Part shown: one piece after another, positions 55,364-63,961 of the stretch | How positions within the stretch are numbered: the first letter of the stretch is position 1 | Layout: each line of letters begins with the position of its first letter | Origin: Roseomonas sp. | Lineage (GTDB): Bacteria; Pseudomonadota; Alphaproteobacteria; Acetobacterales; Acetobacteraceae | DNA length: 64,000 nt | Assembly (NCBI GenBank): GCA_020249285.1 | Contig: JADCFX010000008.1 | Location: forward strand, 124,001 to 188,000 | Direction of reading: 5' to 3' | Program-made: the position numbers and the translations under genes | The notes under the pieces: generated by a model | Seen by the model: only the letters and a program-made list of their open reading frames with translations | Told to the model about the DNA's origin: nothing | The model's database searches: none

Positions 55364-55650
55364 AGACTGCGGCGGCATTGCTTGTGGTTCTGGCGGTGGC
55401 GGGCTGCGCCAGCCAATCACGGGAAGACATCTTCCCACCCGATACCAGCGAAGATGCGGCGGCGTGTCGGGAAGAAGCCCGGCGCGACCCGGCGCTTAGA
55501 GATTTGCGGCGCAGTACTTTCATCGGTTTTCAAGCGCAGGAAGAACGCGTGCGCAATGAGATCATTGCAACGCAACGCCGGACCTATTTCGACTGCATGG
55601 CGTTGCGCGGCCATGCGCGCCAGGGCGGGGTGGAGCGCGTCAGGCGTTAG
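55360..55650 (+). CDS. Small lipoprotein of unknown function
   Basis: The 96-residue protein has a short lipoprotein signal ending VLAVAGCASQ. The mature part is charged and mainly helical, with two cysteines (AACREE, FDCMAL) that may pair. I do not recognise a family. The ATG overlaps the nudC stop (ATGA), so it is translated behind nudC. Its last four bases overlap the convergent DUF2244 gene. Confidence 0.75.
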   Translation: MKTAAALLVVLAVAGCASQSREDIFPPDTSEDAAACREEARRDPALRDLRRSTFIGFQAQEERVRNEIIATQRRTYFDCMALRGHARQGGVERVRR

Positions 55651-56156
55651 AGGTCCCGTAGCTGCGGATTATCAAAATCCGGCCGCCGCGCGCGCGCCAA
55701 GGCCCCGCGCAGCGCATCAGCCAATTCAGCCTTTTCCGGTGCGGCGAGATGCCGGCCGATTTCCAACACGCGGCCTCGGCTTTTCAACAATAGCTTGCCG
55801 GCGCGCGGCGCGGCCTCATCCAATTCCACCTTGGCCCAATAGGCATCCAAAACGCTGCGCACCACGCGCCCGCGATGGTCCACATGGCGGATGGAAAGCC
55901 CCGCATCGGTCAGCAGCACCATTTCGCTGATCCGCCGCGATGCGCGGGCATGCCATAGCAATGCCGCCAGCGCGGCACCCACTTCCAGGCCGATGAAGGG
56001 CAGCACCGGCCAGGCGCCAAGCGCGAAGAAGATACAAGCCGGGATGGCCGCCGCCAGAATGAGCAGCCCCGCCAGCACACGAAAGCCCCGCGCCGAAAAA
56101 CTCTGCGGCGGGGTGGAAATCGCTTCGAAAAGAATGGTCTCTTGGGGGGGTGCCAT
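55647..56156 (-). CDS. DUF2244 membrane protein
   Basis: The 169-residue protein has two closely spaced membrane helices (GFRVLAGLLILAAAIPACIFFAL and LPFIGLEVGAALAALLW). They are followed by a soluble domain with ISEMVLLTDAGLSIRHVDHRG and a WAKVELDE strand. This is the DUF2244 (COG5488) layout; its role is unknown. It is divergent from nth by 37 bases, the usual pairing in alphaproteobacteria. The ATG at 56156 opens the conserved part (APPQETILFEA). Confidence 0.85.
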   Translation of the reverse strand: MAPPQETILFEAISTPPQSFSARGFRVLAGLLILAAAIPACIFFALGAWPVLPFIGLEVGAALAALLWHARASRRISEMVLLTDAGLSIRHVDHRGRVVRSVLDAYWAKVELDEAAPRAGKLLLKSRGRVLEIGRHLAAPEKAELADALRGALARARRPDFDNPQLRDL

Positions 56157-56193
56157 CGCGGGGCAGTCTAGGTCAGAATGGCGTCCGAACGCC

Positions 56194-56895
56194 ATGCCCC
56201 AAGCCAAACCCGATCACGGTTCCGCCCGCGCCCCACGCCGCGCCCGCCTGATGTCGAAAGATCAGGCCGAGGCTTTTGTGCGCGCCCTGGCCCAGACCAA
56301 CCCGGCGCCGGAGACAGAGCTTTTCTACCAGGATCATTTCAGCCTACTGGTGGCGGTGGTGCTGTCTGCCCAAACCACGGATGCGGCGGTGAATAAATGC
56401 ACGCCTGCGCTGTTTGCCGCCGCGCCCACCCCCACTGCGATGGCCGCCCTTGGGGTGGAAGGCATCGCGCCGTTCATCCGCCGTATCGGGCTTTGGCAGG
56501 CCAAGGCGCGCAATGTGGCGGCTTTGGCGGCGCAGCTTGTGGAACGCCATGGCGGGCAGGTGCCGAATGACCGCGCTGCCCTGGAAGCCCTGCCCGGCGT
56601 CGGGCGGAAAACCGCCAATGTCGTGCTGAATGTCGCCTTTGGGCAGAATACCATGGCGGTGGACACCCACATCTTTCGCCTCGGCAATCGCACGGGCCTG
56701 GCACCCGGCAAGACCACGCGCGCGGTGGAAGAAGGGCTGATGAAGCGCTGCCCGCCCGAATTGCTGCGCGATGCGCATCACTGGCTGATCCTGCATGGGC
56801 GCTACATCTGCAAGGCGCGGGCGCCGGAATGCTGGCGCTGCCCGGCGCGGGGCATGTGCAATTACCGGGATAAGGTGCTGGCGCCGCCAGCCTAG
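56194..56895 (+). CDS. nth: Endonuclease III (DNA glycosylase/AP lyase)
   Basis: The 233-residue enzyme removes oxidised pyrimidines. It has LLVAVVLSAQTTDAAVNK, the helix-hairpin-helix LPGVGRKTANVVLN with the catalytic Lys, and AVDTHIFRLGNR with the catalytic Asp. The C-terminal iron-sulfur cluster C-x6-C-x2-C-x5-C is intact (CKARAPECWRCPARGMC). The ATG at 56194 is given; an ATG at 56251 is a possible later start. Confidence 0.96.
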   Translation: MPQAKPDHGSARAPRRARLMSKDQAEAFVRALAQTNPAPETELFYQDHFSLLVAVVLSAQTTDAAVNKCTPALFAAAPTPTAMAALGVEGIAPFIRRIGLWQAKARNVAALAAQLVERHGGQVPNDRAALEALPGVGRKTANVVLNVAFGQNTMAVDTHIFRLGNRTGLAPGKTTRAVEEGLMKRCPPELLRDAHHWLILHGRYICKARAPECWRCPARGMCNYRDKVLAPPA

Positions 56896-56963
56896 GCTTC
56901 GCCTTGCCTTGCCGCCTCGGCCCTGCCGTTCCATCCTGCGCGTAACCTAGAAAGGAATGCCCC

Positions 56964-57764
56964 ATGGAAGCGCCCGTACTTGTTGAAATCACCGATGATA
57001 TCGCCCTGGTCACCTTGAACCGGCCCGAATCGCGCAATCCGCTTGATCCTGAAACCCAGGACGCCTTGATCGCCACCTTCTTGAAGCTGGACGCTGAAGC
57101 CAAAGCACGCGTGGCAATCCTGACCGGCGCCGGCAGCGCCTTTTGCGCCGGCGGCAATGTGCGCCGCATGGGTGAGGCTGCGAGTGGTTCCACCGAACGC
57201 ACCCCGGCCCAGGCGCGCGGCTATTATCGCCACGGCATTCAGCGCCTGCCGCGCATGTTCGAACAATTGGAAATCCCCGTCATCGCGGCAGTGAATGGCC
57301 CGGCCATGGGTGCGGGCTGTGACCTGACCTGCATGTGCGATTTGCGTATTGCCGGCCAATCCGCGCGCTTCGCCGAAAGCTTTGTGAAGCTTGGCATCAT
57401 CCCCGGCGATGGCGGCGCCTGGCTGCTGCCGCGCGTGGTGGGCTTTGCCAAGGCGGCCGAGATGTCATTGACCGGTGATGCGCTCTCAGCCGATCAGGCG
57501 CTGGCTTATGGGCTGGTATCTCAGGTGGTGCCGGATGCGGAATTGCTGGACGCAGCACGCGCGCTGGCGCGGCGCATTGCCGCCAATCCGCCCCATGCCG
57601 TGCGCATGGCGCGGCGCCTGCTGCGGGAAGCCTGGAACAATCGGCTTGATTCAGTGCTTGAAATGTCTTCCGCCATGCAGGCGGTGGCGCATACCACGGA
57701 AGATCATAAGGAAGCGCTGGCGGCGATGCGTGAAAAGCGCAAGCCGACCTATAAGGGCGCCTGA
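56964..57764 (+). CDS. Enoyl-CoA hydratase/isomerase (crotonase) family protein
   Basis: The 266-residue crotonase has the oxyanion-hole strands AILTGAGSAFCAGGNV and AVNGPAMGAGCDLTCMCDLRI. The catalytic Glu positions lie in RFAESFVKLGIIPGDGGAWLLPR; the segment carries Glu at the first position but Gly-Asp at the second. Substrate specificity is unknown. AAAGGA precedes the ATG. It starts the three-gene unit with the next SDR (3-base spacer) and a second crotonase. Confidence 0.9.
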   Translation: MEAPVLVEITDDIALVTLNRPESRNPLDPETQDALIATFLKLDAEAKARVAILTGAGSAFCAGGNVRRMGEAASGSTERTPAQARGYYRHGIQRLPRMFEQLEIPVIAAVNGPAMGAGCDLTCMCDLRIAGQSARFAESFVKLGIIPGDGGAWLLPRVVGFAKAAEMSLTGDALSADQALAYGLVSQVVPDAELLDAARALARRIAANPPHAVRMARRLLREAWNNRLDSVLEMSSAMQAVAHTTEDHKEALAAMREKRKPTYKGA

Positions 57765-57767
57765 TCC

Positions 57768-58610
57768 TTGTTCGCGCCGGGGCTGCTTGCTGGGCGGCGC
57801 GCGCTGATCACCGGTGGCGGCACCGGGCTCGGGCGCGCCATTGCTCGGCGCTATCTGCAGTTGGGCGCGCGCATCGCGATTTGCGGGCGGCGTCTGGCGG
57901 TGTTGCAGGAAACCGCCGCGGCGTTGCGTGCGGAAATTCCCGGCGCTGATATTGCCGTGCATGGCTGCGATGTTCGTGATGCCATCGCCGTGGAAGCGAT
58001 GATGGATGCCGTCTTTGCCGAAGGTGCGCCGGATATGCTGGTGAATAATGCGGCGGCGAATTTCCTGGCACAGACTCATCGGCTTTCCGCGCGCGCCTTG
58101 GATGCGGTATTGGCCACCACGCTGCATGGCGCGGCCTATTGCACCATGGGTGTTGGGCGGCGTTGGATTGAGGCCGGGCAGCCTGGCGTGGTGCTGTCTA
58201 TCCTGACCCTTTCCGCCTTGCAGGGCGCTGCCTTTACCGTGCCTTCTGCCATGGCCAAGGCCGGGGTTTTGGCCATGACGACAAGCCTGGCGGTCGAATG
58301 GGGCCGGCATGGCATTCGGCTGGTCGCGATTGCGCCGGGCACTTTCCCGACCGAGGCCGCCGTGGCGCGGCTGCGCCCCGGTGGTCTGGATCATGGTGAT
58401 GTGCCGTTGAACCGCGCCGGGAAGCATGAGGAATTGACCGACCTCGCCGCTTACTTGGTTTCCCACAATGCGGGCTACATCACGGGCGAATGCGTGGTGA
58501 TTGATGGCGGGCGGCGTTATCTGGGCGGGGCGCGCGCTGGCGTGCGTGAAATGCTCGCCTGGGATGATGCCGCCTGGGAAAAACAGCGCGAAAAGACACC
58601 AAAGAAATGA
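57768..58610 (+). CDS. 2,4-dienoyl-CoA-reductase-like SDR
   Basis: The 280-residue SDR resembles peroxisomal/mitochondrial DECR. It has ALITGGGTGLGRAIARRYLQLGA, NNAAANFL and the PSAMAKAGVLAMTTSLAVEWG active-site helix, where DECR-type enzymes also lack the classical YxxxK Tyr. GIRLVAIAPGTF and the C-terminal Arg/Lys tail also agree. It would remove double bonds from unsaturated acyl-CoAs in beta-oxidation. The start is TTG 57768, three bases after the crotonase stop. It overlaps the next gene by four bases. Confidence 0.87.
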   Translation: MFAPGLLAGRRALITGGGTGLGRAIARRYLQLGARIAICGRRLAVLQETAAALRAEIPGADIAVHGCDVRDAIAVEAMMDAVFAEGAPDMLVNNAAANFLAQTHRLSARALDAVLATTLHGAAYCTMGVGRRWIEAGQPGVVLSILTLSALQGAAFTVPSAMAKAGVLAMTTSLAVEWGRHGIRLVAIAPGTFPTEAAVARLRPGGLDHGDVPLNRAGKHEELTDLAAYLVSHNAGYITGECVVIDGGRRYLGGARAGVREMLAWDDAAWEKQREKTPKK

Positions 58611-59425
58611 CCGAAGCCTTCACGGAAATTCTCTACAGCGTGACGGATCGCGTCGCGACCATCACGCTTAACCGACCAGAACGCATGAATGCCTGGTCGA
58701 GCTTGATGGAAGCTGAAACCCGCGCTGCCTTTGCTCTGGCTGTGGCGGATGATGCGGTGCGCGCCATTGTGTTGACGGCAACCGGCAAAGGCTTTTGCGT
58801 CGGCGCGGATGTTTCCGCCATCGCCACACGCGGCGCAGAACGCCCAACCTATGCGGGGGTGACGCCACCTCCCGGCGAGGCGCCTCCCAGTGAGGATTTC
58901 GCGCGGCGCTATTCCTATATGCTCAATATCGGCAAGCCGGTGATTGCGGGCATCAATGGTGCGGTGGCGGGGGTTGGGCTTTGCCTGACGCTGTTTTGCG
59001 ATGTTCGCTTCATGGCTGCGGGGGCAAAGCTTTCAACGGCTTTTGCACGGCGCGGTTTGGTCGCAGAACATGGCAGCGCCTGGATGTTGCCGCGCCTGAT
59101 TGGGCCAATGAATGCCGCTGATCTTATGCTCTCAGGGCGCAGCATCACCGCGGAAGAAGCCGCCGGCATGGGCCTGGTGCGCGTGCTGCCGGCAGATGGC
59201 TTTCACGCTGGCGTGCAGGCTTACGCGGCTGATCTTGCAAATAACTGCTCACCACGCTCCATGCGCGTGATCAAGCGGCAAATGATGCTCGCCCCTTTCC
59301 AAAACCTGTCAGAGGCGGTGGAGATGGCCGAGGTCGAGCAGGACGCCACGCGCGGCACGGAAGACCGGCGCGAAGGCGTCGCGGCGTTTCTCGAAAAACG
59401 CAGGCCGAATTTCACGGGGCGCTGA
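58607..59425 (+). CDS. Enoyl-CoA hydratase/isomerase (crotonase) family protein, second copy
   Basis: The 272-residue crotonase has NRPERMNAWSSLMEAETRAAF, VLTATGKGFCVGADVSAI and GINGAVAGVGLCLTLFCDVRFM. The STAFARRGLVAEHGSAWMLPRLIG segment carries Glu at the second catalytic position, as in many hydratases. It is translated with the DECR-like gene (ATGA overlap). Together the unit reads as an auxiliary set for unsaturated or branched acyl-CoA degradation. Confidence 0.9.
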   Translation: MTEAFTEILYSVTDRVATITLNRPERMNAWSSLMEAETRAAFALAVADDAVRAIVLTATGKGFCVGADVSAIATRGAERPTYAGVTPPPGEAPPSEDFARRYSYMLNIGKPVIAGINGAVAGVGLCLTLFCDVRFMAAGAKLSTAFARRGLVAEHGSAWMLPRLIGPMNAADLMLSGRSITAEEAAGMGLVRVLPADGFHAGVQAYAADLANNCSPRSMRVIKRQMMLAPFQNLSEAVEMAEVEQDATRGTEDRREGVAAFLEKRRPNFTGR

Positions 59426-59463
59426 GAGGGTGCGTATCAAAGGCGATGCGGCAGAAAAACGCC

Positions 59464-60558
59464 TCACACATTGAAGCGAAACAGCATCACATCCCCATCT
59501 CGCACGACATATTCCTTGCCTTCAACGCGCATCTTGCCGGCTTCCTTGGCACCCTGTTCGCCGCCCAACGCGACATAATCATCATAGCCGATGGTTTCCG
59601 CCGCGATGAAGCCGCGTTCAAAATCGCCATGGATCACGCCCGCCGCCTGCGGCCCCTTCATGCCCTTCAGGATGGTCCAGGCGCGCGCTTCCTTCGGCCC
59701 CACAGTGAAATAGGTGATCAGCCCAAGCAGCGCGTAACCAGCGCGGATCACACGATCCAGCCCGCTATCTTCAAGCCCGAGGGAAGACAGAAACTCGGCG
59801 CGATCCGCCTGTGCCATTTGGCTGATTTCCGCTTCAATCGCGGCTGAAACAACCACCGCCTGTGCGCCTTCCGCCTTGGCACGTTCAAACACGCGCGCGG
59901 ATTGAGAATTACCCGTAGCGGCTGAGGCTTCTTCCACATTGCACACATAAAGCACGGGCTTGGTCGTCAGTAATTGCAACCGCTTCGCCGCTTCTTCCTC
60001 GCCCGCCGGCACTGCGGTGCGCGCCGGGCGGCCCGCCTCCAAAGCGGCCTTGATCGGGTCAATCAAGGCCATTTGCGCCAGCGCTTCCTTGTCGCCGCCG
60101 CGCGCGCGCTTCACCAAGCCCTGGGCGCGTTTCTCCAGGCTATCCAAATCCGCCAGCATCAATTCGGTTTCAACCGTCTCGGCATCACGGAGCGGATCAA
60201 TGCTGCCTTCCACATGCGTCACATCGCCATCTTCAAAGCAGCGCAGCACATGCACAATCGCATCCACTTCGCGGATATTCGCCAGGAACTGATTGCCCAA
60301 GCCCTCACCCTTGGAAGCGCCACGCACCAGGCCGGCGATATCCACGAATTCCAAGCTGGTCGGCACGGTTTTTTGCGATTTGCCGATCCGCGTCAGCGTA
60401 TCCAGCCGCGCATCCGGCACCGCGACGCGCCCGACATTCGGCTCAATAGTGCAGAAAGGATAATTCGCTGCCTGCGCCACCGCCGTTTGCGTCAGCGCAT
60501 TGAAGAGCGTGGATTTACCGACATTCGGCAGGCCCACAATGCCGCAATTGAAACCCAT
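59464..60558 (-). CDS. ychF: Redox-regulated ATPase YchF (OLA1)
   Basis: The 364-residue Obg-like P-loop protein prefers ATP over GTP. Its G1 motif is [20 protein letters not shown]3 is [19 protein letters not shown] and the unusual G4 is NVEE ([10 protein letters not shown]). The C-terminal TGS domain ([17 protein letters not shown]) is complete. It binds ribosomes and dampens stress responses. It follows the pth-linked small gene by two bases. Confidence 0.96.
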   Translation of the reverse strand: MGFNCGIVGLPNVGKSTLFNALTQTAVAQAANYPFCTIEPNVGRVAVPDARLDTLTRIGKSQKTVPTSLEFVDIAGLVRGASKGEGLGNQFLANIREVDAIVHVLRCFEDGDVTHVEGSIDPLRDAETVETELMLADLDSLEKRAQGLVKRARGGDKEALAQMALIDPIKAALEAGRPARTAVPAGEEEAAKRLQLLTTKPVLYVCNVEEASAATGNSQSARVFERAKAEGAQAVVVSAAIEAEISQMAQADRAEFLSSLGLEDSGLDRVIRAGYALLGLITYFTVGPKEARAWTILKGMKGPQAAGVIHGDFERGFIAAETIGYDDYVALGGEQGAKEAGKMRVEGKEYVVRDGDVMLFRFNV

Positions 60559-60560
60559 CT

Positions 60561-61007
60561 TTATGCTCCCGGCGCGGCGGGCCAGGCGGCACGCAGCGCA
60601 TTCCAGAATGTCTCGGCCACCACGCCGGCGGCAATGCGCGCGGCGCCATCATCACTAATCGGCATCAAGGCCGCCGCGCGCAAAGCTGCGGAGATTTCCG
60701 GCAGCACAATGGCCATCGGCGCCAGCGCCGCCACGCTCACTTGCGCAGCCAGCGCGGCATCCTGCGCATGGCAACGCAATTGGCGCGCGATCAACAGCAG
60801 TGCCGCGGCCATGGCAGCAGCGCGCCGCGCCTCATCACGCTGCGCATCGCTATCGGCCAGATCGAGCGTCGCACGCAGCCCAGCCGCCGCCTGCGCCAGC
60901 GCCCCTGCTTCGCGCACCAGTGCGGCAGAGAGCAGCGCGGCACCATTGGCGCGATCTTCCGCGCTTGGGCCCAACATTTCCATGGTGAAGGCGTCTTCGG
61001 CTTCCAT
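60561..61007 (-). CDS. Alanine-rich helical protein of unknown function
   Basis: The 148-residue protein is almost all helix, very Ala-rich and without signal peptide or recognisable motif. It lies between pth and ychF: the ATG shares one base with the pth stop (TGATG) and has AGGAG five bases upstream, so expression is likely. The stop is two bases from ychF. The composition could also arise from shadow coding in GC-rich DNA, but coupling and ribosome site favour a real gene. Confidence 0.6.
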   Translation of the reverse strand: MEAEDAFTMEMLGPSAEDRANGAALLSAALVREAGALAQAAAGLRATLDLADSDAQRDEARRAAAMAAALLLIARQLRCHAQDAALAAQVSVAALAPMAIVLPEISAALRAAALMPISDDGAARIAAGVVAETFWNALRAAWPAAPGA

Positions 61008-61603
61008 CACTTCTCCTGCGTCAGCAGCGCGATGCGCGTCATGAATTCTTCGGTCTTCAGGCTAGCGAGCATGGGCGCGGCATCGGCAACCGCATCCAGA
61101 AGCTTTTCCAGCCATGCCTGATCCACCTTGGCGAAATTACCAAGCACATGGCCGGTCACCGCATCCTTATGGCCGGGATGGCCGATCCCCATCCGCACGC
61201 GCCAGAAATCGGGCGATCCAAAAGCGCGGCGCATATCCTTCAAGCCATTATGCCCGGCAACACCACCGCCCAACTTCACCCGCAGCTTGCCGGGTGCCAG
61301 GTCCAGCTCATCATGAAAAGCCACCACATTCCCGGGCGGTATTTTCAGGAAAGCGGCGGCTTGCTGCACGGAATCACCACTCGCATTCATGTAGGTTTGC
61401 GGCTTTAGCGCCAGGATGCGTTGGCCATCAATGGTGCCTTCCGCCACTTCACCCTTGAAGCGCTTACGCCAGGGGCCGAAGCCGTGGCGCTGCGCAATCT
61501 CCTCCAGCGCCATGAAGCCGATATTGTGCCGCTGACGCGCATGTTCTGACCCTGGATTGCCAAGGCCGACCCAAAGCATCGGGGCGCTGTCGCGGGACAT
61601 CAT
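61007..61603 (-). CDS. pth: Peptidyl-tRNA hydrolase
   Basis: The 198-residue enzyme frees peptides from stalled peptidyl-tRNA. The active site is complete: Asn in GLGNPGSEHA, the catalytic His in RQRHNIGFMAL, and Asp in FHDELDLAPGKLRVK; LGGGVAGHNGLKDM follows. Two ATGs lie in tandem at 61603 and 61600. It lies downstream of rplY, the usual order, separated by a likely terminator. Confidence 0.95.
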   Translation of the reverse strand: MMSRDSAPMLWVGLGNPGSEHARQRHNIGFMALEEIAQRHGFGPWRKRFKGEVAEGTIDGQRILALKPQTYMNASGDSVQQAAAFLKIPPGNVVAFHDELDLAPGKLRVKLGGGVAGHNGLKDMRRAFGSPDFWRVRMGIGHPGHKDAVTGHVLGNFAKVDQAWLEKLLDAVADAAPMLASLKTEEFMTRIALLTQEK

Positions 61604-61615
61604 GGCATCCTGAAC

Positions 61616-61652
61616 CCAAAAAGGGTCCGGGGAAGGCTTCCCCCGAACCCTT
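61616..61652 (-). terminator. Likely intrinsic terminator between rplY and pth
   Basis: On the minus strand AAGGGTTCGGGG pairs imperfectly with CCCCGGACCCTT and a run of five T follows. It lies right before pth, so it may end or reduce readthrough of the rplY message. pth would then need its own promoter or partial readthrough. Confidence 0.6.
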
Positions 61653-61663
61653 GATGCTTGGAA

Positions 61664-61682
61664 GCGGGGGCAACACCCCCGC
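61664..61682. repeat. Perfect hairpin just after the rplY stop
   Basis: GCGGGGG and CCCCCGC form a seven-pair perfect stem around a CAACA loop, six bases past the rplY stop codon. It has no T-run of its own. It may add stability to the rplY message end or work with the neighbouring hairpin. Confidence 0.5.
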
Positions 61683-61687
61683 CCGGA

Positions 61688-62368
61688 TCACTTCTTCTTC
61701 GCAGGCGCCTTGGCGGGCGCGGCGGCACCGCCAGCCGGCGCCTTCTGCTTCGTCGCTTCCACAGGGCCAGCGGCGGCCGCCGGCGCGGTATCATCAACCA
61801 CGGTCGGCGCAGCGATGGACGCCACCATAAAGTCGCGGCCCACGATCGCTGGCTTGGTGCCAAACTGATCCTTTACAGCGGACCAACGCAGGCCCGCACC
61901 GATTTGCGCATCAGCAAGATCAAGTTCGAACTTTTCCGGCACCGCATCCGGGTCCGCCAGCACTTCGATTTCGCGGCGCACCACGTTCAACACGCCACCC
62001 GCCTTCAGGCCAGGGCAGGTATCTTCGTGCAGGAAGGCCACCGGCACCTTCACGCGAATGCGTGCACCAGGCGCCAGGCGCTGAAAATCCACGTGCAACG
62101 GACGGTCCGTCACAGGATGGAATTGCGCATCGCGCATCAGGCAGCGTTCCGTATCGCCGCCCGTTACCGCAACTTCATAAAGATGCGATTGCCAGCCGGC
62201 CTTGTGCAATTCCTTCATCACATCGCGCGGGTCGAGGGCGATCAAGGTCGCCTCGCGCTTCGCGCCATAGATGACAGCGGGGACATGCCCCTCACGCCGA
62301 GTTGCGCGTGCCGCCCCCTTACCGGCCCGCCCGCGCGCTTCGGCTTCGATCCGTACAGTTTGGACCAT
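61688..62368 (-). CDS. rplY: 50S ribosomal protein L25 (general stress protein Ctc type)
   Basis: The 226-residue protein is the long CTC form of L25, which binds 5S rRNA. It has the N-terminal L25 domain (GKGAARATRREGHVPAVIYG, HVDFQRLAPGARIRVKVPV) and the beta-barrel domain (NVVRREIEVLADPDAVPEKFELDL). An Ala/Lys-rich C-terminal tail ends in PAKKK. AGGAG lies nine bases upstream of the ATG. The 261-base space upstream holds only the palindrome described separately. Confidence 0.95.
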   Translation of the reverse strand: MVQTVRIEAEARGRAGKGAARATRREGHVPAVIYGAKREATLIALDPRDVMKELHKAGWQSHLYEVAVTGGDTERCLMRDAQFHPVTDRPLHVDFQRLAPGARIRVKVPVAFLHEDTCPGLKAGGVLNVVRREIEVLADPDAVPEKFELDLADAQIGAGLRWSAVKDQFGTKPAIVGRDFMVASIAAPTVVDDTAPAAAAGPVEATKQKAPAGGAAAPAKAPAKKK

Positions 62369-62568
62369 TGTCCGTGCTCCTTCGGGTTGTTGTGATACCG
62401 CGGCGCCATGGCGCCAAACAGCAAGCGCCGGCCTCCAGGGGTGCCAGCGCTGCGGTGGTTTCTAGGGGATGAGCCGGCAAGGCGCAAGTGAAGCGCGCTG
62501 AAATCGGCCATTCCTGATCAAGGCCCAGGCCGTTTTTGCGCCAGATCAAGTTTTGAATGCAAGCCGGG

Positions 62569-62580
62569 GCTAATATTAGC
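62569..62580. promoter_or_regulatory. Twelve-base palindrome upstream of the SQR-like gene
   Basis: GCTAATATTAGC is a perfect palindrome 49 bases before the ATG of the sulfide:quinone-oxidoreductase-like gene, in an AT-rich pocket of otherwise GC-rich DNA. It could be an operator for a dimeric regulator, for instance an ArsR-type sulfide sensor such as SqrR/BigR. I cannot match it to a specific known site. Confidence 0.4.
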
Positions 62581-62629
62581 ACATGGTAATCTCGTCAGCC
62601 GAGGCGGGACGACGCAGGAGGGTTAACGC

Positions 62630-63949
62630 ATGTCCGGGAATCAAGACGCCGTGGCGCTGAAGCGCCGCTCCATATTATTGGGCGCACCCGCCCTGGCGGG
62701 GGGCCTCGCCTTGGCCGGCCCCTCGCGCGCCGGTGTCAGGACCAATGCGAAGATCGTCATCATCGGGGCGGGGGCGGCGGGCCTTGCCACGGCATCGCGC
62801 CTGGCGGATCGGCTGGAAGGCGCTTCCATTACGCTGGTGGATCGGCGGCGGGAACATCTCTATCAGCCCGGCTATACGCTGGTCGCCGCCGGGCTGAAAT
62901 CCGCCGATTACACGGTTTCCACCACGCGGGAGTTTGTCGCGCGCGGTGTGACGCTGATCGAGGAAGCCGCCGCCGAAATTGACCCGGTCGGCAAGACCGT
63001 GACCACCGATCAGGGCAAGCGCTTGCCCTATGATTTTCTGGTCGTGGCCACGGGGCTCGAGCTCAACTATGGCGCCATTGAAGGCATGGATGTGGCGCGC
63101 ATTGGGCAGAATGGCATGGGCAGTGTCTATGCCGGGCCGGAACAGGCGGCGGCCACCTGGCGCGCCATGTCGGCCTATGCCGATAAGGGGGGCGTTGCCG
63201 TCTTTGGCCGGCCCCCAACCGAGATGAAATGCGCCGGCGCGCCGCTGAAATACGCCTTCCTGACCGATGACACGCTGCGTCGGCGCGGCAATCGCGACAA
63301 GGCGGAATTGATCTATAATGCGCATGTCAAAACGCTGTTCAGCGTGCCCATCGTGGCTGAGAAGGTGCGGATGCTCTATGCTGATCGTGGCATTCGCGTG
63401 ACGCATGATCATGTGCTGCGCAAGATTGACCTGGAACGCCGGATTGCGACCTTCCGCACGCCCAATGGCGATGATGAACAGCGCTATGATTTCATCAATG
63501 TCGTGCCGCCGATGCGCGCGCCAGCGGTGGTGCGCAATTCACCCTTGCCCTGGCAGACCGGGCCTTGGGCCGCGGATGGCTGGGCAGAGGTCAACCGCCA
63601 TAGCCTGCGCCATGTGCGCTTCCCCGAGGTGTTTTGCGTGGGCGATGTTGCCGGCGTGCCCAAGGGCAAAACAGCGGCCAGTGTGAAATGGCAGGTGCCT
63701 GTCGCCGTGGATCATTTGATCGCCGCAATCCAGCAAAGGGAAAGCAAGGAAAGCTATAATGGCTATACTTCCTGCCCGCTGATCACGCGGGTTGGCCGGG
63801 CGATGCTGGTTGAGTTCGATTACAACGATAATCTGGTGCCGTCCTTCCCTGGCATCATCGCCCCGCTTGAGGAGCTTTGGATCACCTGGATCATGAAGGA
63901 AGTGGGCTTGAAGCCCACCTATCTTGCCATGCTGCGCGGCAAGGCTTGA
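62630..63949 (+). CDS. Tat-exported sulfide:quinone-oxidoreductase-like flavoprotein
   Basis: The 439-residue FAD protein starts with a Tat signal (KRRSILLGAPALAGGLALAG), then KIVIIGAGAAGLATASRLADRL. It has the SQR-type HLYQPGYTLVAAGL segment and Cys201 in EMKCAGAPLKYAFL. FCVGDVAGVPKGKTAASVK follows, and Cys382 in GYTSCPLITRVG. These match two of the three SQR cysteines; the one expected near residue 128-130 is absent. A C-terminal amphipathic end (ELWITWIMKEVGL) fits membrane attachment. It probably oxidises sulfide or a related thiol and reduces quinone on the periplasmic side. Confidence 0.88.
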   Translation: MSGNQDAVALKRRSILLGAPALAGGLALAGPSRAGVRTNAKIVIIGAGAAGLATASRLADRLEGASITLVDRRREHLYQPGYTLVAAGLKSADYTVSTTREFVARGVTLIEEAAAEIDPVGKTVTTDQGKRLPYDFLVVATGLELNYGAIEGMDVARIGQNGMGSVYAGPEQAAATWRAMSAYADKGGVAVFGRPPTEMKCAGAPLKYAFLTDDTLRRRGNRDKAELIYNAHVKTLFSVPIVAEKVRMLYADRGIRVTHDHVLRKIDLERRIATFRTPNGDDEQRYDFINVVPPMRAPAVVRNSPLPWQTGPWAADGWAEVNRHSLRHVRFPEVFCVGDVAGVPKGKTAASVKWQVPVAVDHLIAAIQQRESKESYNGYTSCPLITRVGRAMLVEFDYNDNLVPSFPGIIAPLEELWITWIMKEVGLKPTYLAMLRGKA

Positions 63950-63961
63950 GGGAGAAACACC

